Positions 52,008 to 64,000 of a stretch of 64,000 nt of DNA are shown here, piece by piece. Source of the stretch: Erythroxylum novogranatense (lineage: Eukaryota > Streptophyta > Magnoliopsida > Malpighiales > Erythroxylaceae); the NCBI GenBank assembly GCA_029891385.1, contig CM057225.1, positions 16,420,620-16,484,619 on the forward strand. Reading direction: 5' to 3'. Position 1 is the first letter of the stretch, and every line of letters starts with the position of its first letter. Under the pieces are notes generated by a model. The model was not told where the DNA came from. It saw nothing but the letters and a program-made list of their open reading frames with translations, and searched no databases. The translations under genes were made by a program, and so were the position numbers.

Positions 52008-52322
52008 TAGATATTGATATAGAAATTACAATCTAATGTTACATCTTCTGCTATAAGTTGTAGTCAAATAGGATTTGTTTTAAGTCAAAAAACATGATCG
52101 TTGTTTGAGCTGTGGTAGTAGATTTTTAGGAGATTAAATTTTGTTAGTGGGTTGTTAGTTTTGATCAGTGGGTTGTAACTGGGACGTTGTTGTCTCTTAG
52201 TTTGTAACGTTCTCCTGTGTGTAAAAGGATAGTTTCTGGATAAATACAGAGAAGTTTTTCCAGTTCAATTTCACGCCTACCACTTGTTTCTTAAAAGTTC
52301 TCTTATAGCTTTTATTCTTACG
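52008..52322 (+). repeat. 3' LTR of nested copia
   Basis: Starts TGTTAGATATTGATATAG and matches 46710-47054. It ends near TTATTCTTAC. Confidence 0.78.
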
Positions 52323-52690
52323 TGATTCAAGGTGCTACAGTTTCACCTCAACATGCTCAAAATATGAGGAAGCAGATGGTTGATAGGCATCGCGTGACAG
52401 TGCTGGTCTTCCCCAAAGCTGGCTCTGTTATTGTTTAAGACCAATCCAAATTATCAAGTGGGCTGGAGCGGTTGCATAACAATTGGATTTACCGTCTGAT
52501 TGTAAAATTCATAACACCTTTCCCGTTTCTCAACATAAGAGAGGCTTAGCAGATAAGATGACTACTTCTGCGATTTTGCCTTCTTCCATGTATACGGCTG
52601 TACGCATACTAGTTGCTGTATTAGAACAAAGACTGGTCAGCCGTCACAGTAAATCGACAGTTCAAATTCTAGTTAATTAAGTGACATTAG
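52323..52690 (+). pseudogene. Ty3/gypsy integrase remnant, right part
   Basis: Continues the gypsy frame from 46709: QNMRKQMVDRHR (about 52356-52395), then LPSDCKIHNTFPVSQHKRG (52486-52542). These match the integrase C-terminal region where the family has a conserved Val-Phe-His-Val-Ser motif. No chromodomain is seen. The decay equals that of the left part. Confidence 0.8.
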
Positions 52691-55250
52691 ATTGGAAAAT
52701 TGTCTGGATAAGAATTGCAGGCCGAATGTTAATCTAAAACAGTCAAAAAGAATGTGAATCTACTGCAAGGTTGCAGGAACAAACAAGAGACAGCGTGAAA
52801 GGACGGCAAGCCGTTGTCCAGTTCGTATCGTATGGGGTCCACGTGCATTTTGGTTTTCACCTTTTCATTTTTCACAAGGCTGAAACAGGACCCGTCTGCA
52901 ACGTGTCCTGGTTGGTTCCAAAAAGTCATTGCTGCAATTCCAACACAAAAGAAGAAGATCCCCAGTGTAATACAAAACTCACAGATGCAACATGTCTTCG
53001 GTTCCTGCCCTCTTTCTTATTGGACTTGCATGGCCTACACAGCTTTTTTTTTTTCATTAAAAACAAGAAGTACCATGGTAAATATCAACCGCTGGGCTAA
53101 AACTGACCTGCTTGCTTATTTAATTAGAATATACAACAAATTGCATCTTCAAGATCCCATAGCAAAATTCTCGACATCACATTCAATTAAATTTGTCTTA
53201 AGCAAATGATAAAAATACTGGAAAAGGCATAATCTTTTGTCAGAAGCAACAGCAAAGTGTGAAGGATCAAATACAAAGAACAATTTCTGAGTGAAATATG
53301 AATGTAGATTAATGAATTCCAGAACAAATAACCCTGAGCAAAAGTTTGTACCGATCAGTTGCCGGATGGAAATTTGGGTTGCATGTAACAGACAAGACGT
53401 ACACACACAAACAATTAAGCGACGACCCTGTTTTGTTATTTACTTGATGGGAGCATTAGTAGTCAGTATGGAGGCACAAACAGAACGTGACGCTTTGCTA
53501 GTTAACCACTCATTTCCATAGATTTAACAATCAGAAGCCGGACGTTATGCTTCCTCATAAATCATAGGGCGGCCTCACCTCCATTAATAACAAGTACCTT
53601 GCTACCTAGCAGTTCTAGCAAGTGGCAAGTAGAAGCAAGTCAACAATGACTATTAGATTAACAATTTAGAGACACCACATATCTATGAGCTAGGTGCTAC
53701 TTTAGAGTTGACAGCTTTAAGAAGCACACGACTAAACCATTTAGCAATTTCATGGTCAATGTGGAAGAAGTATTTGTATCTCATCCATACTTCTTATTTT
53801 GCAATTGAGAAACTAGCTGACTATAGTTGTCTGTTGGTCATTTCCACTAGGACAAGGTGAAAAATAGTTCTGTATACACGTGTCTTTCGTATTATATATT
53901 AGCAATGCAAACACATTATTCTTACTGTGTAAATGCAATCTCAAGAGGTTTTAGAAATTATCAACAAGCTTGTCCTGTATTACATTGTGTGGCAATTAAC
54001 TGAATGTAGAATCAGCACAACCAAATCTACGTGGTAAGACAATCTACAGGAAATTTTCAAACCGACTTAAATCTAATGCCAAATAACTTGGAGTCCTTTA
54101 TCTGAAACATTTTCCTAACATAGAACCCAAGTAAAGTAAGCTGTGTAAGTCCTTATATGTTACCCCTTACCACAAACCGAATGAAGCCAAATGTGACAGA
54201 GATCCAAAACTGTCAAGCCATCTTTCACCACTAGCTATAATCCAAGCTTTGCAGAATACAGCCATAAAATAACAATCAAAGGTGCACAGTATTATGCAGT
54301 AAAGAAAGAAAACTCTTTGGCATTCTTTCAACTAATATAAAAAACAGAAAAATAGCACAAGTTGTATATAGAATGAAAATGTACTAAAATCCTAATTATC
54401 CAGACATCCAGAGTGCTCAGATCCAGGACAACAAGACTCGCGTGGTCCTAAATGGGAAAGTTAGCAGCAAAAACGCATGGGACACAAATTGAAGTGTTGA
54501 TTGTACAGCATGTAAGTAATCCCAACGCAACCCAGTAAGGAATAGCTCATTGATCCTGATTACTTTACAATTTCACAAAAGCACATGCTTGACATTGGAG
54601 CATGTTAAAAAAAGGCTTTCCCTATAGGGGTCTGCCAGAATATGATAATAAGCAAAGAAAAGTGTATTTGGAGCAAATGCCCTTGGACCATTCCACTATT
54701 TCAGTTTAGAAGGCTTTGATGTATGCTCAGATTCAAAACTAATATCAGAATGCAATTACAAAAATCACCATTTACCAAATTGTTAAACATAGTGCCCAGA
54801 AATTAAAGACATTCCTATCAATCTTCCACCAACAACATAACCACAAAAAATCATCCATCTCCTAAGCCAGACCTCAACCGAATATCAAATGGCCATTCAT
54901 TTGGAAACAGTTTGAACCACACACAAAGAAAACCGTACAATACCCATGGCCCAAGCTCCCACTAACAATCAGATCAGCTAAAACGCCGCAGGAGTTAAAA
55001 CTTCTGGCTTCAACCACAAACCCGGAACAGAAAACAAACAAAAGAAGTACTCAACCAATACTGACTCTATGGAAGCTGAATATTCAACAACAATGAGCAA
55101 CCAACCCAGCAATACGTACAAACAAAGCAAACAATGAAAAGCAAGGGTCACATTGTTAGTATTTTGAGACGTGGAATAGGAATATCATTATATGAAGCAT
55201 GGAAGATTCAGAGAAACGTACACTAATCGCCGGTTTATGACCTCGAAAGC
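52691..55250. other. Stretch without recognised gene
   Basis: Less AT-rich than the TE-filled DNA around it and free of TE words I recognise. Overlapping + strand frames at 52771-53209 have no known motif and no good start context, so I do not call them. It could be intron or 3' part of a transcript on the - strand (see 55250-56000), or old intergenic DNA. Confidence 0.4.
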
Positions 55251-56000
55251 TAACTAGAAAAATGAAAAATGGGTACAACGTTTTTGGCCTACATAAGTGT
55301 AGAAAAATCCATTAAAAAAAAAAAGCTCCATTAAACGTTTCTCCCCTCTGCATTCGATGAGCCGTAGAAAAAAAAAGAGAGAGTACCCATGACATGATCG
55401 ACGACAACGATTCGTGTGCTCCTCCTCATCTTCCATCAAAACCCAAAAAAAAACCTTTCTCTAATAACAGAAACCAAAAAGGGTGTTGTTGGTCACTTCT
55501 TCTTCTTCTACCATTTTGTTTTTTTTTTTTTTGTTTTGGTTTTGTTTTGAGAGAGAGTAAGAGATGAACTGTGTATAAATGTTTTGCCTGGCTTCATCCT
55601 GTCTGCCTTTTGCTCACACCTACATTTGTTGTTGTACTGCTATCGATGAATGCACCAAAAGGACATTCGATTTGGGGAGGAACAGGGAAAGGGTACCTCA
55701 TGATGTCCAAGGACAGCTTGGTCATTCCACAAGAAGAACATGTCAACCCCCATTACAGAAGAACAGTGCAACCCAGTTGAGGCCAGCAACCACATACCTT
55801 AACCTAGAGAAAAACAGCTGTCTTGTTCTTGGGGATCTTAGAGAGAGTAGGAGCAGTAGAAGTGAGTAATAAAGGAAAAGCAGAGGATAGCAAGTTGGGG
55901 GAGAAGCGAAGGTTTGTCTTTAAAAAGGTCTAAAAAGGGTAATTCGTTGGTCTAGGAGAGGCAGTCCCTGCAGGCATTGGGCTTTTAGGAGAATTCGGTG
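55251..56000 (-). promoter_or_regulatory. Possible 5' leader and first exon of a - strand transcript
   Basis: On the - strand a pyrimidine-rich leader (about 55920-55820) has donor-like AAGGTATG near 55800. It is followed, after a poly-pyrimidine tract, by a small frame, MVEEEEVTNNTLFG (from about 55515, stop after 17 codons), and then MMEDEEEHTNRCRRSCHG (from 55439) with GGGTACTC, donor-like, at about 55388. Plant 5' leaders often look like this. No later coding exon was found to the left, so this is a weak call. Confidence 0.25.
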
Positions 56001-58879
56001 AAAGGCCATTTTCAACTCTCTCTTTGTTCCTCTTCTCTGCTTTTTAACAAACAGAAACATTCACCACCCTCTTGTCCCTCTATCCTCTCTCTTTTCACCC
56101 ATTGTACTGTAGTAGTACATACATCGAAAAAAAAATTATTACTGTTTATTAATGCTTTAGATAAGATTAACAAGGCATACCAGCCTTGGTGCTTGCATTT
56201 ATTACAGCTTTATTAATGTGTTCTGACTCTTCTGGAGGCTTTTGATTAACTTTTTAACCTTACTTACCCCGCTCAGTCCGCATTTACATTTAAGTAGTAC
56301 CATTACTAGATTTAGTTATCCCTGTAAATGTGTGGGTGCATCATGTTCTTAAATTACAATTGTCAATGTTTGAAATGGAAATGACATTTCAACTGTCTCG
56401 CTCAAATGGGTTTGTTCTTTGTTCTTGTTTAAGAAAAGGAAGTTGGTCGATTGATGATATGTTAGAATTTTTCTTGCATTTTTTCTTATATCGAAATAGA
56501 GAACAAAAGATTCATAATACTTGCTGGATGGATGGTAATGTCCACTCCACAGAAATGAAAACAACCTCCTAAATATCTATTTCTGTTCCTTTTTCCTTTT
56601 TCCTTTTACTTGTCCGTTCTATTGGATTGGTTGCATTTGGTGAGTGAGAAGGGTAGATGAGGCAATTAAACGCAAGAAAACGGTAGTTAATGATGGGAAG
56701 TGAGAGTGCCGCCCGCAATCTGTCCTTCTGCTTGCAGATGACAACGACTTTTTTTTTATATATAGTTTAAAAAAAAAGAGTAAAGAAAAGGACATAGAAA
56801 GAGCCTGCCGTGCTTCTATGCCTTGAACAAACGTCCCTGATTGGAGATGGGGGTTGTACTAGTTTACAAGCCTGCCTAAGCCTATCTTCCTCTATCAATT
56901 CAACCCTAAAAGAGACGATGAAGGACATATAACCCGACAAGACAAACAAATCCAGTCTCTGCTGCTCTTCCAAATTTAGTGGCAGTGAGTGAAAGTAGTT
57001 GCTCTCATCATACCATAACATACCAATGTTTGTTTTTGACTATCACGCACCAAAAACAAAAACCACTCACACCCACACACATACGAGTTGGTCTTCTCTT
57101 TCCGTATTTGATTTCTGATATTTATTTCTTTATAGTTTCAGTTGTACTTGTTAATTGCTGAACTTTGGTTGTATTTTTCTGCTCACTATCATTGCTTTCC
57201 TTTCCAATCTTTGCATATGATATGATACATTTATGAGACTTTCTCGTCACAAAAGAATAACCTTATCAGTTATTTCAAAACTTATATCCTCGTTTACATA
57301 CGAATTCATAAGACAAACAACTTTATTAATGTGTCTTTCATTTCCTTGATAGCTTCATGAACATCTTGCCTTCATAACAACACAGATCCATTTTTACTCC
57401 AAACTGGGTTCATTTAGCCCATACCTTCTCTTACGTATTTTGATTTGTGCAATGCAATTTTCCTTACTTGACTGCTTAACATACACAAACATGTTTTTCC
57501 ATTAGAGACCAAGTGTTACAACCAGCAAACTAAACACCCACAAACTTTTGTACTTCCGTCATTCTAACCATCCATTTTTTTCCATTGGCTTGGTGGCCTA
57601 TGATGTTTAGAAACTAAGACCACATGTTATATTTTTCGTTAGTACTAATCTACCATGTCCTGTCAATATTTCCCCTCTTGTGATTAGGACTATATCTTTT
57701 TTATCATAGTGTTTATCAGATGGAGAATAAGAACCTAGAAGGAATAAGAGGAAGACATATGAAAAAGAAGGAATACCTAATTATAGGCACTTCTAAACCT
57801 CCACTCGTCTTCTCATCTCAATAAGAATAACAAAAGCCAAAAGAAAGATGTAGCCTCCTAACTAAGTCTTATAAGGGTTATTGTCGCCAACAAAAGTCCA
57901 AAATGACTAAAAGTCTTACAAGGATCCTCATGCTTTCTGTTCCTATGTCTCTCCCTACATGTAGTCCTTTTTTTAGGAATATAGTGATGTTTAATTATTT
58001 GTTTCTATTAAATAGGAAAATCACTGATTTTATTGCTTCATTTTCTCTAACATGACTACTATTATTGGCAGCCTAATACTTATCATCATTTCTTTAAATC
58101 ACTTCCGTTGATGAAACTAAAGAATCTCAATCTTCTGTTTTTTCTTTTCTAGGAATTGAATGTTACTATTTCCAGTCAACAAAATGGGTGATTGCATGAG
58201 TTTTGAATAGAACCTGGACCTAGATATAAAGAGCTTAAAAATGGTAAATATATAAGGAAATTAGAAGAGTCTGGACTACTCTAATGAAAATTGATCCAGC
58301 TTGTGAGTAGAGATTCTTACAAATATGCAAGTTTGGTGTCAATGACATCCGTATAACTACTAACTATATCAGTAAAGCAATCAAAACTCACTTAAGAAAG
58401 AAAGAAATAAGCAAAAGAATTAAAAGAACCAAATAAAGAAAGGTCTACTTTACTTAAGGATAGCTTCACTGGAATTGTTCCTTTCTGTATGAATCATGCC
58501 ACTGATTTATCATAAGAATCAATGTACACTACATTTCTATGCAAGAGAAACAGCCATTGGGATTGGAAAATCATAACCTTCATGGCCACAAAGGTATCTC
58601 TTTTAGGATCACTTTATCTAAGAAAATAACAATGATAAACAGAAAGAGCAAATAAATGGCTCAAAATTTGGGGAATGATTATATTTGATTACGTTCCTCG
58701 TTAACTCTTGCAAAAAAAAGTTCAAAGGATTAAAATTGAATAACAAGTGTTGAAAAAAAAAAATACTTAATGAAGAAATATATAAGAAGTTGCTCTTTAA
58801 AGATAGGTCTACAAGTGGAGAGATATTAGAAGTTAATCTTAATCTACTTAACCTAGAACCCCCACCAATATCTTGATTG
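56001..58879. other. Stretch without recognised gene
   Basis: About 2.9 kb with T-rich and A-rich runs and no frame longer than about 85 codons. I see no motif, structural RNA or TE word that I can support. Confidence 0.45.
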
Positions 58880-59171
58880 TGTTGGTGAAAGGGAAAACTT
58901 TATTTGAATGATTGAATTAAATAATGAAGAACAAAACAAAAGGTGCTACAAGCTTTCTTATTCACATAATGGGAAAAAGGCCCATATATAAATAGACATA
59001 TACCACAAACTATAAAAAATAAAAAATAGTTAAAATATTACAACAAAAAAATAGATAGTGTGAATATGGCCCACGTTGTAGCTTATTTAACCAACCAACA
59101 ATATCTTAAAAATGAAACAATTATTCCTAAAGTAAAAGGAATAAATTCCATGTGCTTTGAAGTATTACTCA
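58880..59171 (-). repeat. 3' LTR of a - strand copia element
   Basis: On the - strand it runs from TGAGTAATACTTC (59171) to TTTCACCAACA (58880), in TG...CA form, 292 bp. A TATA-like TATTTATATATGGG is at about 58982-58996. It is directly preceded by the polypurine tract AAGGGGGAATTT (59172-59183). Confidence 0.75.
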
Positions 59172-60974
59172 AAATTCCCCCTTGCTTCAAAGTTGCACAC
59201 TCTCATTTGCAATATGAAATCTTCAATCTTGCCAGCAGAAAGTGGCTTAGTTAGAACATCTGCAACTTACAGATCTGTATTGTTGTATTTCAAAGTAATT
59301 TCTTCCTTTGCAACTAAATCATGAATGAAATGGTGTTGAATATCAATGTACTTCGTTCTACTATAAAAAGTTGCATTTTTTGTCATAGCAATAAATACCT
59401 TGTTGTGACAAAAGATTTTTGTTGGACCCTTTTATGGTTACAAAAGATCTACTAACAATCTTCTAAGCCAAATAGCTTGATAGGTTGTTGAAGTTACTAT
59501 TACATATCAGCCTTAGGTGAAGATAATGCCACTGTATCTTGCTTTTTTGAACTCTATGAAACAACACCTAAATCAACGAAAAAAAACATTTCTTGAAGTG
59601 CTTTTTCTATCATTAATACAACCTGCCCAATCACTATCAAAAAATCCAAATAATTTGAAACTTGATACTTTAGAGTACCAAATCCCAAAATCAATAGTGC
59701 TTGTAACATAATGTATGATCCTCTTTACAGCTCTAAAATGATGCTTAGTGGGGTTATACATAAATCTTGAAACTATACTCACAGAATATGCTATATTAGG
59801 CCTTGTGTGAGATAAATAATTCAAGCCACCCACCATGCTTCTATAAAACTTTGCATTCGCAGGTCTAGTATCATCATCTGCTATTAATTTTTCATTCACA
59901 TTCATAGGAGAATATGCTATTTTGTAGCCCAACATGTTGAACCTTTTAAGGAGATCCATTGCACACTTCCATTGGAAAATAAAAATACCATCCATACCTT
60001 ATTTAACTTCCAAACCAAGAAAACAATGCAATAATATTAAGTTTGACATCTCAAATTTTTACATCATACTGGACTTAAAATCAACAAAAGTTGTTTCATA
60101 AGACCCCATATATCATATTATCAATATAAAGGCAGACCGTTAAAAAATCACTATCACCATATTGTTTCAAATAAAGGATAGGCTCATTATAACTTCTTTT
60201 AGAACAATTTTCATGAAAATAGGAGTCAATTTTATGATACCATGTAGGTGGGGCTTGTTTAAGATCATATAAAGCCTTTTTTTAACCTAAAGACTTTGCT
60301 TTCCTCATCATTAACAACAAAGCCTTTTAGTTGAGAAACAAATACTTCCTCTTTCAATTCACCATTCAAAAAGGTTGATTTAACTTCAAAATGAAATATA
60401 AGTCACTTAAGTTGAGCAACTAAAGCTAGAAAGGTGCTCACTGTTTTAAAATAAGCTACGGGAGAGAACGTTTCATCAAAATCAATACCTTGTTGTTGAG
60501 CATAGCCTTTAGCCACTAATTGTGCCATGTGTTTTTGAATACTCGATCAGTATTATACTTTGTTTTGTACACACTTGAGCCCAATTGTATTCTTGCCTTA
60601 TGGAAGATGAACTAACTCTTAATTATCATTCTTTTTGATGCAATTCATCTCTTCAATCATTGCAATTTTTCATACTTGTTCTTTTTCAGCATCTACATAG
60701 AACATAGGATCTGAAACAAAAAAGCAAAGTTACAAGAATCATAAATTTCTCTTAAAATTTGAAATTTTCAAGGAGGTGTTTCACTTGAAGAGCTAGAGGG
60801 TGAACTTTCTAGTGAAGAAGCAATTCTGTCTACACGGATGGTGAGGAATGAGGAGTTTGAAAGACGGTACCACTAGGCGAGGACAACTCCAAACCTGATG
60901 GTTCTGATTTTGAAGTTACTACATTAACACCAATTGACAAAGGGACAAATTTTCATCTTCTTTACTACTCGAGA
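59172..60974 (-). pseudogene. Ty1/copia RT and RNase H remnant
   Basis: The frame 59995-59573 gives YKIAYSPMNVNEKL, RSMVGGLNYLSHTRPNIAYSV, RAVKRIIHYV, and FGFFDSDWAGCINDRKSTS, the RT end and RNase H start of copia pol. RNase H continues with frameshifts to about 59250. Upstream (60000-60700) are RT words such as [12 protein letters not shown] and [16 protein letters not shown]. At 60974 the element is cut by another LTR (flank cgaga, 60970-60974). The remainder, if present, lies beyond the window. Confidence 0.85.
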
Positions 60975-63900
60975 TGTTGGGCCCCGACTCGTAATAAGCA
61001 TGCTTAAATTATGTTGAAACATGTTTAAATTATTTTGAGGTTTTAGTTTGATAATTTTAATTTGGTTGGAAGAAATTGAGGATTTTATGGTGTAGGTTAT
61101 GAGTATTCAATGAAAGGATTTAGTGAAATTCGATTTGTTGAGAAATTATTATTTTGGTGATGCATTGTTAGTATTAAAATAATTATATGACTTAAAGGTC
61201 TTATGAAGAGGGTCTTATGAATTTAGGTGATTGAGATTAAATGGGGGATTATTTAATTAGAGCTTGTATGGATTTTAGAAATTAAATTGAAGAATTTAGT
61301 TAAATAAGTAGATGTAAATTTGAAAGAGCCCATTAGGAAGATGATATATGTTTTTTTTTAAAGCTTAAGCTAAGTAAAGTGGGCTTTTAGCCTCTAGCTC
61401 TTTTAAATTGTAGTTAAATGAAGGAGAATGAAGTAATTGGGCTAGTCCATTAGCAAGTAGTTGATTATTTATTAAATGAAAAGAAAGGGAGCATTTGGGT
61501 TTTAAGTGGAAGCCCACGAAATTTCAAATGGGAAGGAGGGAAATGAAAATTTGGGAAAGGTTATAAGGAGGGAAACTTTGGGCTTGAAGGTTGGGCTTAG
61601 GTTAAAGAGTTAGGTTTAAGTTAAAGAGTAAGAGTTAGGTTTAATGAAGAGTTAGGGTTTAAGTTAAGAAGGATTAGGAAGAGTCTTAAGGAAAAGAAGA
61701 GGCAAACGAAATTTTCAAGGGAGGGAGCCAAGATGATGTCGTTTTGGCTAGGTGAGTAAGTGAGTAAGAAGAAACACCTAGGTCATTTGAGTTAACCATT
61801 CGAAAGTTGCAAGAGAGGAAGATTTTGAGAAGATTTCGAAATTTTTCCAAGGAGAAAGAAGAGTGAGATTCGGCCATTGGAGAAGAAGAAGAAGAAGATG
61901 AAGAAGAGAGGTTAGGGCTTTCATTTATCTTGGTTTAGCAAAGAGATTGTGAGTGTCTTCTTGAAGAACAAAGTGGAAGAGGATGATTTCGTGGGTCTTA
62001 TATTCAAGGTAAGAGTTTCAAATTTCTTGGATCTATGGTTAGGGTTTTGTTTCTTCTTGCTTACAAAGGTGATTTTAAGAGATTGTGATGAAAGAAAGGA
62101 AAGAAGAAGAGTTATTGAAAACAAAATCAGATTTCGTTGGTGTCTCTAAGATTAGGGATTTTCAAAATTCATGGTTTGGTTGTTCGGTTTGTCCTTCTTG
62201 CTTAATAATGGTAGTTGGAGAGATTTGTGAAGAAAACAAATGAAAGAAGAAGAGTTATGAAAGTGGAAAGAAAAATCAGCATGCGTGGGTTTCATATAAG
62301 CATGAAAATTTTCAAATTTTGTTGTTTTTATGGATAGGTTTTGATGATAATGGCTTAGTTAAGGTTTGAGTAAGGTGTTATTGAATTAATGTCATGTTTT
62401 TCCTTTCCGTAAAATTTTCCAGCAATGGTCACTTTTGTTAATTAGGGTTTTATTGTGAGATTTTGCCTTTTGCTTAATCATGGTGGTTTGATGAGTGAAT
62501 ATGAAGTAAAGGGATGGTTAGGTTAGATTAAAGTCAAGGGTTTTCTATTTCTTGAAAATTCCAGCACTTGATCTTTTAGGAAATTGTGACTTTTGTTATT
62601 CCTAAGATGGGATCTTGCTTAGTTAGGAGAGGGATTATAGTTGTTATGAAGGTGTAAGTGAAGTTATGTAAGTTTAAATCCAAGTTTTACATTTTTGAAA
62701 AACAAATTCCAGCATTGTTATATTGTGTTAATTAAGGTTTTATGGTTAGAGTTTGCTTTTCTTGTTTCAAAATGATGGTTAAAGCATGTTTGGGGAAAGT
62801 TAGATTAAGTTCAATGTAAGTTGTTCAATTCCTAATACAAATTCCAGCATGAGTATCTTTTGAAATTCATGGTTTTATAGATGAGTTTTAATTCAGATAG
62901 CTTAAACAAGGGTATAGGTAAAGTGAGAAAGGGATTAAATCAAGATTTGTTCTCTTTAAAAATTTCAGCATTTGTAATCTTTGGTACATTCATGGTCTTT
63001 GCTAGAAATTTGCCTATCTTGCTTAGTTGCTTAGAAAGGGAAGTTAAAGAGGTTGTCTTTAAGAGTAAAATGGAAAAGAAGAAGGGATTTGACAAGAACG
63101 TCGCATTTTGTTGGTTAATTAGTTAAGTGTGGATGTTAATGGTCTACATAAAGTATGGATGAGGTTATGAAATTTTAAATGCAAGTTTTCCCAAGCCTTA
63201 GAATTTTTCAGCATGTGTATCTTATGATAATTGGGAATTTATGCTTGATGAAGGCATTGAAAAACCATTGGAAGTAGAGGAGAGGCATATCGACCAATCC
63301 TAGAGTTAAAGGAAAGGTCATCGGTCCGAGAATAACGCTTAAGGATTTAAGGTGGGTGACTATTTAATGTTTGAGTTGTAAGATTACTGAATTGTTATGA
63401 AATTAATATTACTAAATATTTTCGATAACTTGCCAAGTGTGGAAATGCATTATTATTTCGAAGGTTTGAATTTGTGCCTTATATGATTAGTTGCGATGAA
63501 ATGCATTATCATTTGTAAATGTGATTTTGGAACATTGGAATATTGATTGAAGGTGAAAAAGACTTGAGTATGTGATTACATTTTACTTGTCCGATGACAA
63601 ATATATGGAGAATTGTAATATGCATGTATGTGATACGTGTTATATGGGTTTGGGTTAGGTCCTTTAATTTGAGTCAGTGCACTGGTCTCGTGTTAAAAGC
63701 CTTCTTCCGGCTGTCCATGAAGTGGCTTAGAGCTCAATTTGGACTCCTCCGCTCACGACCTACTCAAACCATTTAAATGTGTTAGGTGATTTGTGTTGGA
63801 TGCCGTGGTATAATCCATGAAACACACGCCGCAAAGATAACTCGCAAACACCTACGAGTGGGGTGTAGGGTCCAACATCAAACCACTGGATATGTGACTA

Positions 63901-64000
63901 TGTGCTTTTGTGTTATAAATGTTAACTTTGTAAATGTTTTGTTATTGGAAACTGTTTTCGATAAAGATAGTTTTGACAATAATTATTTAAGACAATTTTG
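60975..64000 (+). mobile_element. Start of a third long LTR (runs off window)
   Basis: The sequence starts abruptly with TGTTGGGCCCCGACTCG inside copia pol. It contains no coding frame over 3 kb. At 63820-63870 it carries ACACGCCGCAAAGATAAC...CTCGCAAACACCTACGAG, clearly related to 32788-32826 and 39101-39135 in the outer-element LTR. I infer a + strand gypsy-type LTR of more than 3 kb. Its end and target duplication are outside the window. Confidence 0.7.
62400..63215 (+). repeat. Degenerate array in third LTR
   Basis: The word ATTCCAGCA or TTTCAGCAT, preceded by an A/T-rich run and followed by tgt/atc..tttg, recurs near 62418, 62558, 62707, 62844, 62965 and 63209, about 120-245 bp apart, with tgcttagtt/cttgctta words between. 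It looks like the same kind of LTR array as in the chromovirus, with another motif. Confidence 0.55.

Larger units (their letters stand above)
46710..52322 (+). mobile_element. Ty1/copia element nested in gypsy remnant
   Basis: Related LTRs lie at 46710-47054 and 52008-52322. They share, for example, the TTTTTAGGAGATTAA, GTGGGTTGTTA and GCCTACCACTTGTTT blocks. The gypsy integrase reads on across the insertion. Between the LTRs lie gag, integrase, RT and RNase H remnants in order. The LTRs differ at many sites, and an insertion of about 20 bp is seen near the end of the 5' LTR, so the insertion is old. The putative target duplications (ataat and gtgat) do not match well. Confidence 0.85.

Noticed and set aside
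52771..53209. Overlapping + strand frames of 109 and 131 codons
   Set aside because: No motif, no support from flanking splice sites, and composition like translated non-coding DNA.
55583..55605. TGCCTGGCTTCATCCTGTCTGCC resembling miR160
   Set aside because: It has several mismatches to mature miR160 and I found no complementary star arm nearby.

Overview
The window looks like nuclear DNA of a flowering plant, most likely a eudicot. It is AT-rich, holds one intron-rich plant housekeeping gene, and is otherwise mostly plant transposable elements: LINEs with DUF4283-type ORF1, Ty3/gypsy chromoviruses, Ty1/copia elements, and small elements with terminal inverted repeats (TIRs). I cannot name the species.

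The only convincing host gene is a xylulokinase (XK2-like) on the + strand, 12420-16711, in eleven coding exons. All splice sites and the full FGGY-kinase frame can be followed, except for one missing base in exon 3 (13555-13557), which puts a stop just before the splice donor. Beside it, on the - strand at 16838-16971, is an isolated exon of a CDC20-like cell-cycle gene.

Layout. 1-8190: a decayed - strand LINE, with a 1178-bp tandem duplication across the ORF1/ORF2 junction and a 3.8-kb solo LTR inserted in ORF1. 8190-11550: AT-rich DNA, a TIR element full of (TTA)n, a 291-bp fold-back MITE, and a LINE RNase H tail. 12420-16711: XK2. 17458-40372: an old TIR element. Inside it lies a + strand LTR retrotransposon without visible genes (18323-39863, TSD gttag), and inside the 5' LTR of that lies a - strand Tekay/Del-like chromovirus (19808-32205, TSD tagac). 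42100-45560: a 5'-truncated copia element with a MITE in its LTR. 45560-52690: a gypsy integrase remnant split by a copia element, itself interrupted by a TIR element and a 427-bp insertion. 52690-58879: no recognisable gene, with a possible - strand transcript leader near 55.25-56.0 kb. 58880-60974: a - strand copia remnant, cut by a third type of long LTR that runs off the right edge.

How the parts relate. The two nested elements share LTR ends, a polypurine tract and a conserved pair of LTR hairpins. This fits an autonomous chromovirus and a non-autonomous partner, with the former inserted into the latter. Their LTR pairs are almost identical while the chromovirus genes are broken by many small indels, so part of the apparent decay may be base-calling or assembly error. 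I found no CRISPR array, rRNA, tRNA or clearly new molecular system. The most interesting leads are the conserved LTR hairpins, the variable palindrome cassettes inside LTRs, the ~180-bp periodic LTR array and the nested partner elements.
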